A stretch of DNA of 64,000 nt from assembly GCA_964468645.1 (NCBI GenBank), contig CAYXUU010000008.1, forward strand, positions 77,783-141,782, in the 5' to 3' direction. The DNA is from JAIOZK01 sp964468645 (GTDB lineage: Bacteria; Bacteroidota; Bacteroidia; Bacteroidales; JAIOZK01). The notes beneath the pieces were generated by a model that saw only the letters and a program-made list of their open reading frames with translations, had not been told where the DNA came from and did not search any database. The position numbers and the translations under genes are program-made. Positions 28,701 through 37,038 of this stretch are shown in pieces. The first letter of the stretch is position 1; each line of letters begins with the position of its first letter.

Positions 28701-31358
28701 ACTCAAATTATTTATGGATACAGCTTTGCCATCTGGATCAACCGTTACAATATCTACTGTGTGTGTGGTATCTGTTAATAACATTCCCCGGTGGTCTCCT
28801 TCAGGTAACATAAGACCAACAAACGAGCTATAGGGGGCATAGTCAATAGAGGTATAGTCTATGCTGAATTCCCCGCTTTCTTCAAATGCCTTGGTACTGA
28901 AACTGGCTTTAACCATTCCAGGTGCAGACCTGGCCACTGGCATATTTATATTAAATACCGCATTACCCAGATCATTTACCCGGCCATCAAAAACATTATC
29001 CTCTACATCGTAAAATTGTTTAGAGGGATCATCAAATTCATAATTATCATAACCTTTGAATTTTGTTCTGGTCTGAGTAAGCATCATATCAATAGTTGCT
29101 TTCAGATTACCCGCAGTAGCACCGGTAAGCCAGCTAACATTCAAATGCGCTTTTGTTTCCCTGTCTTTTACAGAAATCATCTGTGTACCAAAATCGAGTT
29201 TGATTTTAAGTCTGTTTGGTTTTACTGTTTCTATTTTGATCCTTTTTGTGAATAAAGCTCCACCTATCTTAACTTTTGCTGTCCAGTTTCCGGTTAATGC
29301 ATCTGGGTCCGTTGCAGTCCTGAAATCATAGAATCCATTTTGCCCTTTCGTCTTTACTATCCTTTCTATGATTTGATTACGTGGGTTGATCAACTCAAAA
29401 GTTACCGGATGATTCTGTGGGATCTGTGTATCTTTTTGCTCCAGGATGAAAGTCAGATAAAGGCTGTCGCCCGGCCTCCAAACACCACGCTCACCATAAA
29501 TATAACCTTTGACACCCTCTTTTACTTCAACCCCGGAAACGTCAAACTTACTAAGGCTTAAAGAAGTGCCATCATCCACACGCAGATAACCTACCTGTTT
29601 ACCTTTTATAGCTTTTAACAAAAATGGTTTTGAATTAAGATCAATCCTGGCAATTCCCTGACTATTGGTTTGGGCCTTTCCGACAATTTGATGCTGGAAA
29701 TTAAACAATTCGATACTGGCGCCCGGAATCGGTTCGGTGGTAATAATATCTGTAACAACGATGTTCATGATATTTCCGGCCCCTTCTTTGGCAATTATAC
29801 CAAGATCAGAAGAGAGAATATTCCTGCTCGGGAAATGATCCTCATTATAATATGAAATATCACATGGATTATCCCTTTCGCTCCAGTTAAATCCGGGAGG
29901 GTAATAATAGTAATAATAATACCCAGCATCATCCCAGTAACTCGATTCAGGTCCCGGATCATCCCATGCATTTTCTTCGGGATCATCCTCATCCCCATCT
30001 ACAGATTCCTCACCGCAATTGTATAAGGAATATTGTTGTCTGAAACTAAAATTTATCCTGTAAATAGCACCGGGTTCCTTTTGGATGAGATCTGTCAACT
30101 CCAGTGAAAAGACATTCCATTGTCCCATATCCAATGATTTGTCTGAATCAAGATCTATCTTTTTCCTGAAAACAGGCCGCCCTACCCTTCTTAAATCACT
30201 ATGACCACCAATGTTATTAACCTGAAGAAATTGTCCGATATTACTCTCAAAGATCTTAATAAGTTCTACATCAACGGCCTTCAAATTGACAGCCTTAAAA
30301 GGAACATGTAAACCATCTATGTGTGGTATGATCACACCATTCCCAAGGAATTCAACCTGTGGTTTCAGTTCTTCAAAGGAGATTATAATGCTGTAGGGTT
30401 CTTTCAAGCGGCTTCCAAAAATGCTTTTCACACCCTCACCGACTATAAGTTCATTTTCGCCGGTTTCCCTGGTATCAGTATATGCTTTAATCCTGCTTCC
30501 CTGAATAATAGTATTTAATGCAGTGCCATCTTTAAGTCTTATCATCCCTTGCAGGTCCTGTTTTTCATCCAGTGGATCTGAAAACATCACAACAATCTCC
30601 TGGGGATTCTGCTTGATCTTTACATCCAATACTTTAAATTCAGAAAGCGGAGGTATTTCAACACTTTCACGACCCGAGTCATCAACACCTATTGATTTGC
30701 CATCCCATGAGATTGTGACAGTCTGGCTATTGTCTTTACGTTCGATATTGTCAATATTGAATTCATGGGTCAATCCATCGGATTTATGTTGCCATGAGAT
30801 TTCCATTTGTTGATTATCAAGGATTGCCCTGACAATCTTTTCAACTTTGCTATTTTCTATAAAATCACTTGATATTACACTGCCTTTCAGGCTGACAAGT
30901 GTCCTGTTATTTCTGTCAGGTTCAAGTTCATGATAAAGTTCAAAAGACATTTTAATGGTCTGGAACTGGAATTCGAATATGCTCAATTCTTCGGATACAT
31001 CTATGAAATTGCCAAGATCAAACTTAACATCATAAAGCTCGCCCGATTTTATATTTTCATCCGGTTCGAAAACTATGGTTCTGTGATCCAGCCATTTTGA
31101 TTTACCTGATATTTCAGGAGAAAACCGAAATATTTTTCCCGGTATATCCCCTACAGTATAAGATGCAGAATCAATCTCTTTAACAAGGACTATTTTTATA
31201 CCTGAGGATATAGAAATCACACCTGAGGTATAAGCAGCAATATAATTTGCAAATTCGGGATTGAAAACGGGTGGTTTCTTTTTTCGCGGTTCACAGGAAT
31301 AAAATAAAGTGAATGCCAGTAAAACCAGGGTAAATTGAGACAGGGATAACTTTTTCAT
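25797..31358 (-). CDS. Alpha-2-macroglobulin family lipoprotein
   Basis: 1853 residues from MKKLSLS at 31358 (an upstream ATG at 31376 gives 1859). Signal peptide with lipobox LLAFTLFYSC, so probably an inner- or outer-membrane lipoprotein. MG-type beta domains fill the first half (with a low-complexity Tyr/Asp stretch around 29880-29960), then the bait/MG7-10 region, the thioester CGEQ with Cys1396 (YPYGCGEQTTSAVFPQ), the alpha/alpha thioester-domain helices and a receptor-binding-like end. In this family the thioester traps incoming proteases. The operon with PBP1C suggests protection or repair of the cell wall after host or rival attack. Confidence 0.95.
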   Translation of the reverse strand: MKKLSLSQFTLVLLAFTLFYSCEPRKKKPPVFNPEFANYIAAYTSGVISISSGIKIVLVKEIDSASYTVGDIPGKIFRFSPEISGKSKWLDHRTIVFEPDENIKSGELYDVKFDLGNFIDVSEELSIFEFQFQTIKMSFELYHELEPDRNNRTLVSLKGSVISSDFIENSKVEKIVRAILDNQQMEISWQHKSDGLTHEFNIDNIERKDNSQTVTISWDGKSIGVDDSGRESVEIPPLSEFKVLDVKIKQNPQEIVVMFSDPLDEKQDLQGMIRLKDGTALNTIIQGSRIKAYTDTRETGENELIVGEGVKSIFGSRLKEPYSIIISFEELKPQVEFLGNGVIIPHIDGLHVPFKAVNLKAVDVELIKIFESNIGQFLQVNNIGGHSDLRRVGRPVFRKKIDLDSDKSLDMGQWNVFSLELTDLIQKEPGAIYRINFSFRQQYSLYNCGEESVDGDEDDPEENAWDDPGPESSYWDDAGYYYYYYYPPGFNWSERDNPCDISYYNEDHFPSRNILSSDLGIIAKEGAGNIMNIVVTDIITTEPIPGASIELFNFQHQIVGKAQTNSQGIARIDLNSKPFLLKAIKGKQVGYLRVDDGTSLSLSKFDVSGVEVKEGVKGYIYGERGVWRPGDSLYLTFILEQKDTQIPQNHPVTFELINPRNQIIERIVKTKGQNGFYDFRTATDPDALTGNWTAKVKIGGALFTKRIKIETVKPNRLKIKLDFGTQMISVKDRETKAHLNVSWLTGATAGNLKATIDMMLTQTRTKFKGYDNYEFDDPSKQFYDVEDNVFDGRVNDLGNAVFNINMPVARSAPGMVKASFSTKAFEESGEFSIDYTSIDYAPYSSFVGLMLPEGDHRGMLLTDTTHTVDIVTVDPDGKAVSINNLSVKVYKVEWRWWWNASDDDLASYFGRTYREAVIDETISTVNGKGEFNFRIEYPSWGRYFIHIKDNQSGHSTGKTCYIDWPGWAGTPKRSDPQSATMLVFSADKEKYEVGDNCVISFPSGGAGRALVSIESGSDVIETFWIQAMDKQTEFSFEVKPEMTPNVYVNITFVQPYEKTNNDTPIRLYGVIPVMVEDPQTILYPEIEMPDVLKPEEKVTIKISEKNNRPMTYTIAVVDEGLLDLTHFKTPDPWKSFYSREALGVKSWDMYEYVLGAYGGTIEQMFAVGGGADEKPDAAKQANRFKPVVEFLGPYYLNRGSQLHTFKMPNYVGSVRTMVVAGNNQAFGSADKTTPVKQPLMILATLPRVLAPEEQVTLPVTVFAMEKKVKSVDIEVEVNDLFELETASRGIKFTSTGDQVINFDLKVKEAIGIGKVTVTASSGSETSSYSIELNVRNPNPPVTRIISDVIEAGKSSESAYTMPGISGTNKGVLEISALPPMNLEKRLQFLIKYPYGCGEQTTSAVFPQLYLDKLMELRQSQKIRINKNIKSGIARLKAMQLSNGGMVYWPGGSYANDWLTSYVGHFMLEAEKQGYSLPIGFKENWVNYQKRASDQWSPYAEDYHGYYRQRDMVQAYRLFTLSLAGNPVIGAMNRLKETANLSIQARWLLAAAYVMIGQPEVSKGITADLGSNIEKYTAMSETWGSSLRDRAIILYTLSLMDDRNKGLPLLKEISKRLNTDSWYSTQTTAFCLVAVSTFTSGSEAGSKKLNFEYQVNSNEKKPVNSIVPLYQADLPEEPANGNVQVTNTSDAIIYSTITLTGVPATGEMTTSENNLGLTIKYIDMKGNPVNVKQLLQGTDFMAKVTISNPGLIGTYKDLALTQIFPSGWEITNMRLADFENAYTVDQPTYQDIRDDRVYTFFDLKGGEKSTFVVLLNATYLGKFYLPGIQCEAMYDNSINATIAGGWVEVVEPWE

Positions 31359-31514
31359 TTTTTTTCTTATTAACATTTAAACTGTAAGATAAATGATGAT
31401 GCATGGAATTCAGGGATTAAACTTAAGAACATTATGGCATAAATGCAAATCAGATTATTAATGTTAAATAATGTTAAAAGTAACTTCTTACACCTTAACA
31501 TTTTCTCATTTTTT

Positions 31515-31522
31515 TATTTTTG
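31515..31522 (+). promoter_or_regulatory. -7 box (TATTTTTG) of the gldA operon
   Basis: Fits TAnnTTTG, 20 nt before the ATG at 31542, in the divergent gap with the A2M gene. No clear -33 box. Confidence 0.45.
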
Positions 31523-31541
31523 TGCAAAATTTTGAAGAACC

Positions 31542-32471
31542 ATGGAAATAGTTGTTGAAAATTTCACCAAAACTTATGGTGTACAAAAAGCAGTTGATGA
31601 TATTTCATTCAAGGTAAACACCGGGGAAGTACTTGGATTTCTTGGACCAAACGGAGCCGGCAAAACCACCACGATGAAAGCCATTACTACTTTTCTTGCC
31701 CCAACCGCGGGTACTATTACAGTAGGTCAATATTCTGTTTTGAATCAACCGGAGGACGTTAAGAAACAAATCGGATATCTTCCTGAGAACAATCCGCTTT
31801 ATTTTGATATGCCTTTGATCGATTATTTAAAATTTGTTGCGGAAATACAGGGTATAGAAAAATCGAAGATCAGGGAGCGGATCCTTGAAATGATTAATGT
31901 TTGCGGACTGGAAGGCGAAAAACATAAGAAAATCGGTGAACTATCGAAAGGATACCAGCAGAGGACAGGATTGGCACAGGCCATGATCCACAATCCCGAA
32001 GTACTCATCCTTGATGAGCCCACAGTTGGGCTCGATCCAAATCAAATCGTGGAGATCAGGGAACTGATCAAAAAGATTGGGAAAGAAAAAACGGTTATTC
32101 TGAGCTCGCACATTCTTGCAGAAGTTGAAGCCACTTGCGACAGGATCATGATCATAAATGAAGGTAAAATAGTTGCAGATGGATCTGCCGAGGAACTCAG
32201 AAAACATGCCCAGGGCAAAGAAATCATAAAAACAACCATCGAGGATGGAGAAGCGGATAAAATATTCAAAGCCCTTCAGAATCTGAATTCGGTTGAAACC
32301 GTTGATTTCCTTGATAAATCAAAAAACAAGTTTGAAGTCCAGAGCAAATCTGAGCAATCCTCACGAAGGCACATCTTTAACTTATGCAGTGAAAAAGGAT
32401 GGGTACTAACAGAACTCACCCCACTCGAAACCAAGCTTGAAGATATTTTCCGTGAGCTTACAATGAAATAA
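31542..32471 (+). CDS. gldA: GldA-type ABC transporter ATPase
   Basis: 309 residues. Walker A GPNGAGKTT (35-43), signature LSKGYQQR, Walker B VLILDEPTVGLD, H-loop SSHIL, and a C-terminal ~80-residue extension typical of GldA-like ATPases. With the downstream permease and GldG it would form one ABC complex. In gliding Bacteroidota this complex supports gliding; related systems occur in non-gliders. First gene of a four-gene operon. Confidence 0.9.
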   Translation: MEIVVENFTKTYGVQKAVDDISFKVNTGEVLGFLGPNGAGKTTTMKAITTFLAPTAGTITVGQYSVLNQPEDVKKQIGYLPENNPLYFDMPLIDYLKFVAEIQGIEKSKIRERILEMINVCGLEGEKHKKIGELSKGYQQRTGLAQAMIHNPEVLILDEPTVGLDPNQIVEIRELIKKIGKEKTVILSSHILAEVEATCDRIMIINEGKIVADGSAEELRKHAQGKEIIKTTIEDGEADKIFKALQNLNSVETVDFLDKSKNKFEVQSKSEQSSRRHIFNLCSEKGWVLTELTPLETKLEDIFRELTMK

Positions 32472-32501
32472 TCAAATCGTTAAACAAGAAAATTTTTAGT
32501 T

Positions 32502-33224
32502 ATGAAACAGATATGGGTAATAGCCAAACGTGAATTAAGATCGTTTTTCGATTCACTGATGGCATACATCATGATCGTTGCCTTTTTGGGTTTCAGTGGT
32601 TTCTTTACATGGATTTATGGCCAGGATATCTTTTTTATCAAACAGGCAAGCCTGACCGCATTTTTCAGTATTGCTTACTGGACGTTGTTTTTCTTTATCC
32701 CCGCTCTTACCATGCGGCTGTTTGCCGAAGAAAACAGATCGGGTACCATAGAACTGTTGCTGACCAAACCACTTACCGACTGGCAGGTTGTACTTGGAAA
32801 ATTTACAGCAACATTAATGCTGATAATTATCGCATTGCTCCTGACACTACCTTACTATATAACTGTAGCCTCCATTGGCCCGATTGATCACGGTGCTGCA
32901 TTGCTTGGTTACCTGGGCCTTATTTTAATGAGTGCGGTTTATATTAGCATTGGCATTTTTGCCAGCTCGGTTTCAACCAACCAGATCGTCAGTTTCCTCC
33001 TTGCATTGTTTATCGGGATATTTTTCCAGATTATATTCAGCCTGTTGAGTAGTTCCACAAGCGGTGTCATTGGAAGCATACTGAATTACCTGAGCATTAC
33101 CACACATGTAGAATCAATTTCCAGAGGGGTATTCGATACAAAAGACATTATTTATTTCCTCTCTTTGATATTCTTTGGTTTGATACTAACAGAAACCATG
33201 CTTGAGAAACGAAGAATTGCCTGA
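32502..33224 (+). CDS. gldF: GldF-type ABC-2 permease
   Basis: 240 residues, six membrane segments. Family signatures: WVIAKRELRSFFDS at the start, ALTMRLFAEENRSGTIELLLTKPLTDWQVVLGKF in the middle, HVESISRGVFDTKDIIYF near the end. It begins 30 nt after gldA and ends 26 nt before gldG. Confidence 0.9.
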   Translation: MKQIWVIAKRELRSFFDSLMAYIMIVAFLGFSGFFTWIYGQDIFFIKQASLTAFFSIAYWTLFFFIPALTMRLFAEENRSGTIELLLTKPLTDWQVVLGKFTATLMLIIIALLLTLPYYITVASIGPIDHGAALLGYLGLILMSAVYISIGIFASSVSTNQIVSFLLALFIGIFFQIIFSLLSSSTSGVIGSILNYLSITTHVESISRGVFDTKDIIYFLSLIFFGLILTETMLEKRRIA

Positions 33225-33250
33225 TAAACCAACCTTAAACAAGTTAGAAA

Positions 33251-34762
33251 ATGAAAAGGAATAAAAATATAGTGTACAGAGTTTTACTGATCTTTGTCAT
33301 TCTTGTTGTTGTCAATATTTTGTCTGACAGGTTTTTTCTCAGGATTGACGCTACTGCCGATAAACAATATACCCTGAGTAATGCTACAAAAAATATTCTG
33401 AGGGAGCTTGATGAGCCGGTTACAATAACAGCCTACTTTACGGAAGATCTTCCTGCTGATCTTATTAAAACAAGAAGGGATTTCCAGGAAATGCTCGTTG
33501 AATTCGAGAATGCATCAAAAGGCAAAGTGGCTTACCAGTTTATTGATCCCGGTAAAGACCAGGAAACAGAACAACGTACTGTCAGGGAGGGTATTCAACC
33601 TGTAATCGTTAATGTTCGTGAGAAAGATCAGGTTAAGCAACAAAAAGCCTATCTGGGGGCTATCCTTCAGAAAGGATTGCAGAGTGAAAAAATACCGTAT
33701 ATTCAACCTGGAGCGGCCATGGAATATGATCTTGCTACAGCAATCAAGAAGCTTACGATCATGAATAAACCGCTTGTTGGATATGTTACAGGCCTTGGGG
33801 GACCACCGTTAAATGCGCTTCAACAGGTTGTTGTCGGATTAGATGTACTTAATAATCTACAGGATTTTAATCTTGGTGATTCAGGGCTTGATCTTACAAA
33901 TTACGAAACAATAGCTCTGGTGGGTGTAAAGGATTCCATCCCTTTGGAATATCTCCAGAAACTCGATCTTTACCTTGCCCAGGGCGGTAATCTGTTTATT
34001 GCTTATGACAGGGTAAGTGGAAACCTTCAAACCGCACAGGGGGAATCTAATACCACAGGGCTGGAAACATGGTTGAGCAATAAAGGTTTGATGATTGAAA
34101 ATAATTTTGTAGTTGATGCCAGTTGTGAACGGGTTGGGGTACGTCAGCCAAACTTCCCCATTCCAATATCTGTTAACTTCCCATATTTTCCTGTTTTCAC
34201 CACTTTTGAGGAACATCCTATTACACAGGGAATCGAAAGAATACCTATGACATTTGCCAGTTCAATTATTTATACCGGCGATACTTCCCTGAACTATCAA
34301 CCGCTTATTAAATCCTCCTCCAAATCGGGAACACTTACACCACCCCTTTATTTTAATATCCAGAAACAATGGGCTGAAACTGATTTTCCTCTTGCATACC
34401 TTACTGTTGGAGCTGCACTTGCAGGAAATATTGTTGGAAATCAACAATCAAAAATGGTTGTAATTGCAGATGGGGAATTCCCTGTTAATGGTGTTGGAGG
34501 ACAAGCCAGGAATATACCTCCTGATAATGCAAACCTGATGGTTAACTCCATCGACTGGTTATCTGATGATACCGGCTTAATCGAATTAAGAACCAAGGGT
34601 GTAACTTCCCGTCCACTTGAGCAAATAAAAGATAGCTCAAAGGCCCTTCTGAAATGGTTCAACTTTTTGGTTCCCATTTTATTAATTATAATTTATGGTT
34701 TAATCCGATCACAACATAACAGAAATATCAGGAAAAAAAGAATGGAGGAAGGCTATGTATAA
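33251..34762 (+). CDS. gldG: GldG-type ABC substrate-binding/auxiliary protein
   Basis: 503 residues. Membrane anchors at both ends (about 8-26 and 477-494) with a periplasmic body. N-terminal pattern SDRFFLRIDATADKQYTLSNATKNILREL and ITAYFTEDLPADL are the GldG/ABC-type uncharacterised-transport signature. The stop overlaps the next gene by 8 bases. Function within the complex is not settled in the family. Confidence 0.9.
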   Translation: MKRNKNIVYRVLLIFVILVVVNILSDRFFLRIDATADKQYTLSNATKNILRELDEPVTITAYFTEDLPADLIKTRRDFQEMLVEFENASKGKVAYQFIDPGKDQETEQRTVREGIQPVIVNVREKDQVKQQKAYLGAILQKGLQSEKIPYIQPGAAMEYDLATAIKKLTIMNKPLVGYVTGLGGPPLNALQQVVVGLDVLNNLQDFNLGDSGLDLTNYETIALVGVKDSIPLEYLQKLDLYLAQGGNLFIAYDRVSGNLQTAQGESNTTGLETWLSNKGLMIENNFVVDASCERVGVRQPNFPIPISVNFPYFPVFTTFEEHPITQGIERIPMTFASSIIYTGDTSLNYQPLIKSSSKSGTLTPPLYFNIQKQWAETDFPLAYLTVGAALAGNIVGNQQSKMVVIADGEFPVNGVGGQARNIPPDNANLMVNSIDWLSDDTGLIELRTKGVTSRPLEQIKDSSKALLKWFNFLVPILLIIIYGLIRSQHNRNIRKKRMEEGYV

Positions 34763-35720
34763 GAAACTAAGTTATAAAGTTCTGCTGATCATTCTGGTAG
34801 TTTTGATACTGCTTTATTTAATCGCCGAATTAACAGGAACACGCGAAAGGACTTTTAAGGAAATCGTCATTGAAACAGATACAGCTTCCATTACAATGAT
34901 CACCATACTGAATCCTGAAAAGGAAGATATTGTCCTTGTAAAGGAAAACAATGAATGGTTTGTTATTGTTGATGGCAAGAAATTAATAACAGATCAGGTC
35001 CTGATCAACTCAATGCTTGAGCCTCTGGCTGGATTGCGCACAGAAAAGGTTTCGGCTACCGATGCTTCAGGATGGGAAAGGTACGAAGTTACAGATAGTG
35101 CAGCCATCAGGGTAATTGCTGAAGATGATGGCAAGATCGTTCAGGATGTTTATGTAGGGAAATTCTCATACCAGCAAGCGAAGGCGGATCCGAATATGAG
35201 CAGGATGCAACAACCGCAGGGTAAAATGATTTCATACCTCAGAACTGCCGATGATGATGTGGTTTATGCTGTTGAAGGATTCCTAAAAATGACCTATACC
35301 AAAGTTCACAGGGATTTCAGGGATAAAACAATCTGTCAACTTGATGATGCTGAAGTAAAATCGATAACCTATAACTATCCTGACAATAATACTTTTATAC
35401 TGAACCGTAAAGATACTGAATGGTTTCTAAACGGGCAGCCTGTTGATTCGGCAAAAACCACCAGGTATGTGAAGATTCTGTGTAACCAGAAAGGCTATGA
35501 ATTTGTTGATGACTATAACACAGAATTCAACAAACCGGATTACACGATGATTATTGAAGGAAATAATTTTTCACCAGTCATACTCAATGCCTATCCTTCA
35601 GACACAACATATATTATAACATCGACACAGAACCGGGATGGTAAGTTCAACGGTTACAGATCAGATGAGTTTAAAAAGATATTTGTCAACAGTGACCACT
35701 TTAATGCCGATGATGAATAA
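34755..35720 (+). CDS. DUF4340 domain-containing protein
   Basis: 321 residues. One N-terminal membrane segment (about 8-25), then a periplasmic part with DUF4340-type repeats (a block from WFVIVDGKKLITDQVLINSMLEPL and a second from FILNRKDTEWFLNGQPVDSAKTTRYVKIL). DUF4340 genes commonly sit next to GldG-like ABC genes. It overlaps gldG and ends the operon before a strong terminator. Confidence 0.85.
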   Translation: MYKKLSYKVLLIILVVLILLYLIAELTGTRERTFKEIVIETDTASITMITILNPEKEDIVLVKENNEWFVIVDGKKLITDQVLINSMLEPLAGLRTEKVSATDASGWERYEVTDSAAIRVIAEDDGKIVQDVYVGKFSYQQAKADPNMSRMQQPQGKMISYLRTADDDVVYAVEGFLKMTYTKVHRDFRDKTICQLDDAEVKSITYNYPDNNTFILNRKDTEWFLNGQPVDSAKTTRYVKILCNQKGYEFVDDYNTEFNKPDYTMIIEGNNFSPVILNAYPSDTTYIITSTQNRDGKFNGYRSDEFKKIFVNSDHFNADDE

Positions 35721-35742
35721 CTTAACTTTAATAAAACTATCA

Positions 35743-35775
35743 AAGGCTGCCTGCTTCTGGCGGCCTTTTTTTTTG
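35743..35775 (+). terminator. Rho-independent terminator of the gld operon
   Basis: 8-bp stem AGGCTGCC / GGCGGCCT (one G-U pair), 7-nt loop, followed by a long T-run from 35766. Confidence 0.93.
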
Positions 35776-35782
35776 CTTGATA

Positions 35783-35879
35783 CTGGAAGCTGGAAGTTAG
35801 AAACTGGAAATTGAATACTGAACTCAACAACTAAACTTACTCAACCTACTTAACCATTCAACTACTCACCTATTCAACC
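35783..35879. repeat. Heptad array CTGGAAG passing into octads
   Basis: Eight 7-nt units (35783-35838: CTGGAAG twice, TTAGAAA, CTGGAAA, TTGAATA, CTGAACT, CAACAAC, TAAACTT), then 8-9 nt units related to ATTCAACC to 35879, four bases before the stop of the 96-residue ORF. Confidence 0.75.
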
Positions 35880-35882
35880 AAC

Positions 35883-36173
35883 TCAATACTTCACCAGCCG
35901 ATGCCTGTCAAGTTCAGCAGATTCTTTGATTTTATTGATCACATAGTCTTTGTTATAATCTTTTTCAAGAATACCTAAAAGCCATTGCTTTGTAATCATG
36001 CGCTGCTCAAGGGCATTGATATTCATGGCTACTTTTACATCATCAAGGTAAACAAATTCTTCCCTGATCCCGATTACTTTGTGGGTATTGTCCTGAACAA
36101 AATCGACAACTTTAGCCTCTAACCTTCTGTCTTCTTTGTTTATAACCGATCTTTTTCCTATTCTTGGATTCAT
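35883..36173 (-). CDS. Hypothetical small protein
   Basis: 96 residues, charged, no signal peptide or membrane segment. It begins with a basic run (NPRIGKRSVINKEDRRLEAKVVDF) and ends RHRLVKY. No family recognised. Its stop adjoins the repeat tract. Regular coding composition over its length makes it likely real, but the product is unknown. Confidence 0.55.
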   Translation of the reverse strand: MNPRIGKRSVINKEDRRLEAKVVDFVQDNTHKVIGIREEFVYLDDVKVAMNINALEQRMITKQWLLGILEKDYNKDYVINKIKESAELDRHRLVKY

Positions 36174-36371
36174 TGTTATTTTATTTGATTATATTTTAAT
36201 CATTCTTACGACCATAATATAATCATAGAAATTGATTTAACCAAATAAAATTCAGATTATTTCAAATAAGTATTAAAACTTAATGAAATAGAAAGAACAT
36301 CCTTCGACCTACTAACGATACATTATATAATGTAATATAAATCAGGAATTTTAAATTACAAATAAAAAGCA

Positions 36372-36477
36372 CCAAACAACAAATAAATTCCAAATACAAA
36401 TAATCAGTGACCAAAACAACTTACTAATACGTGTTTGGAGTTTTGAATTTTGGTATTGGAGTTTATTTGTTGTTTGG
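36372..36477. repeat. Long inverted repeat, AATTCCAAATACAAAT family, copy 2
   Basis: Arms CCAAACAACAAATAAA (36372-36387) and its exact complement (36462-36477), with further partial pairing inward. The core AAATTCCAAATACAAAT resembles copy 1 at 6995. Gap 36174-36590 otherwise shows nothing. Confidence 0.7.
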
Positions 36478-36590
36478 GATTTGAGTTTTGGGATTTTATC
36501 ATTTTCCTTTGTCAGCCCCCTTTCCCTGGAGATTCCTTTCTATGGATGACATTAATGAGTTATACTTACAAACGAACCTCTCAACACCCA

Positions 36591-36632
36591 AAAAAAAACA
36601 GGATTGTCATTTCTGACAATCCTGTTTTTTTT
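36591..36632 (-). terminator. Terminator downstream of tRNA-His
   Basis: Perfect hairpin (ACAGGATTGTCA / TGACAATCCTGT) with an A-run before and a T-run after, so it can act in both directions. It begins one base past the tRNA 3' end. Confidence 0.9.
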
Positions 36633-36633
36633 G

Positions 36634-36708
<75 letters not shown>

Positions 36709-36834
36709 ATGTAAAGAATTTGCAAAATTACGAAAATTTTCAATATTGCTATAATGGAAACACATAATTGTTACCCGGAAAACCAATTGTCAATGTATTA
36801 CATTTTACCTCTCAAAAACAATCTTTTGTTCCCT

Positions 36835-37002
36835 TTAACACGAGTAACTCGCCATCCATGTGTTATTAATTGCCCGATATAGAAGATCGATGGATTGGGC
36901 GATATCCGAATTCGGCAGCACATCGTTCAATCTCTTATGTCGGGCAAACGCAACAATCGTGCAATATTCCGGGCCTGATCTAAACTGAGGAATGAAATCC
37001 AC
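36835..37002 (-). pseudogene. Possible coding remnant
   Basis: A 55-codon open frame from a GTG at 37002 (QFRSGPEYCTIVAFARHK ... DIAQSIDLLYRAINNTWMASYSC). It is more GC-rich than the rest of gap 36709-37038 and reads like protein, but it matches no family I know. It could be a decayed gene end or chance. Confidence 0.25.
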
Positions 37003-37038
37003 TTTTTATTAGAATAGTTTTTAAATTTGCTTCATTCT

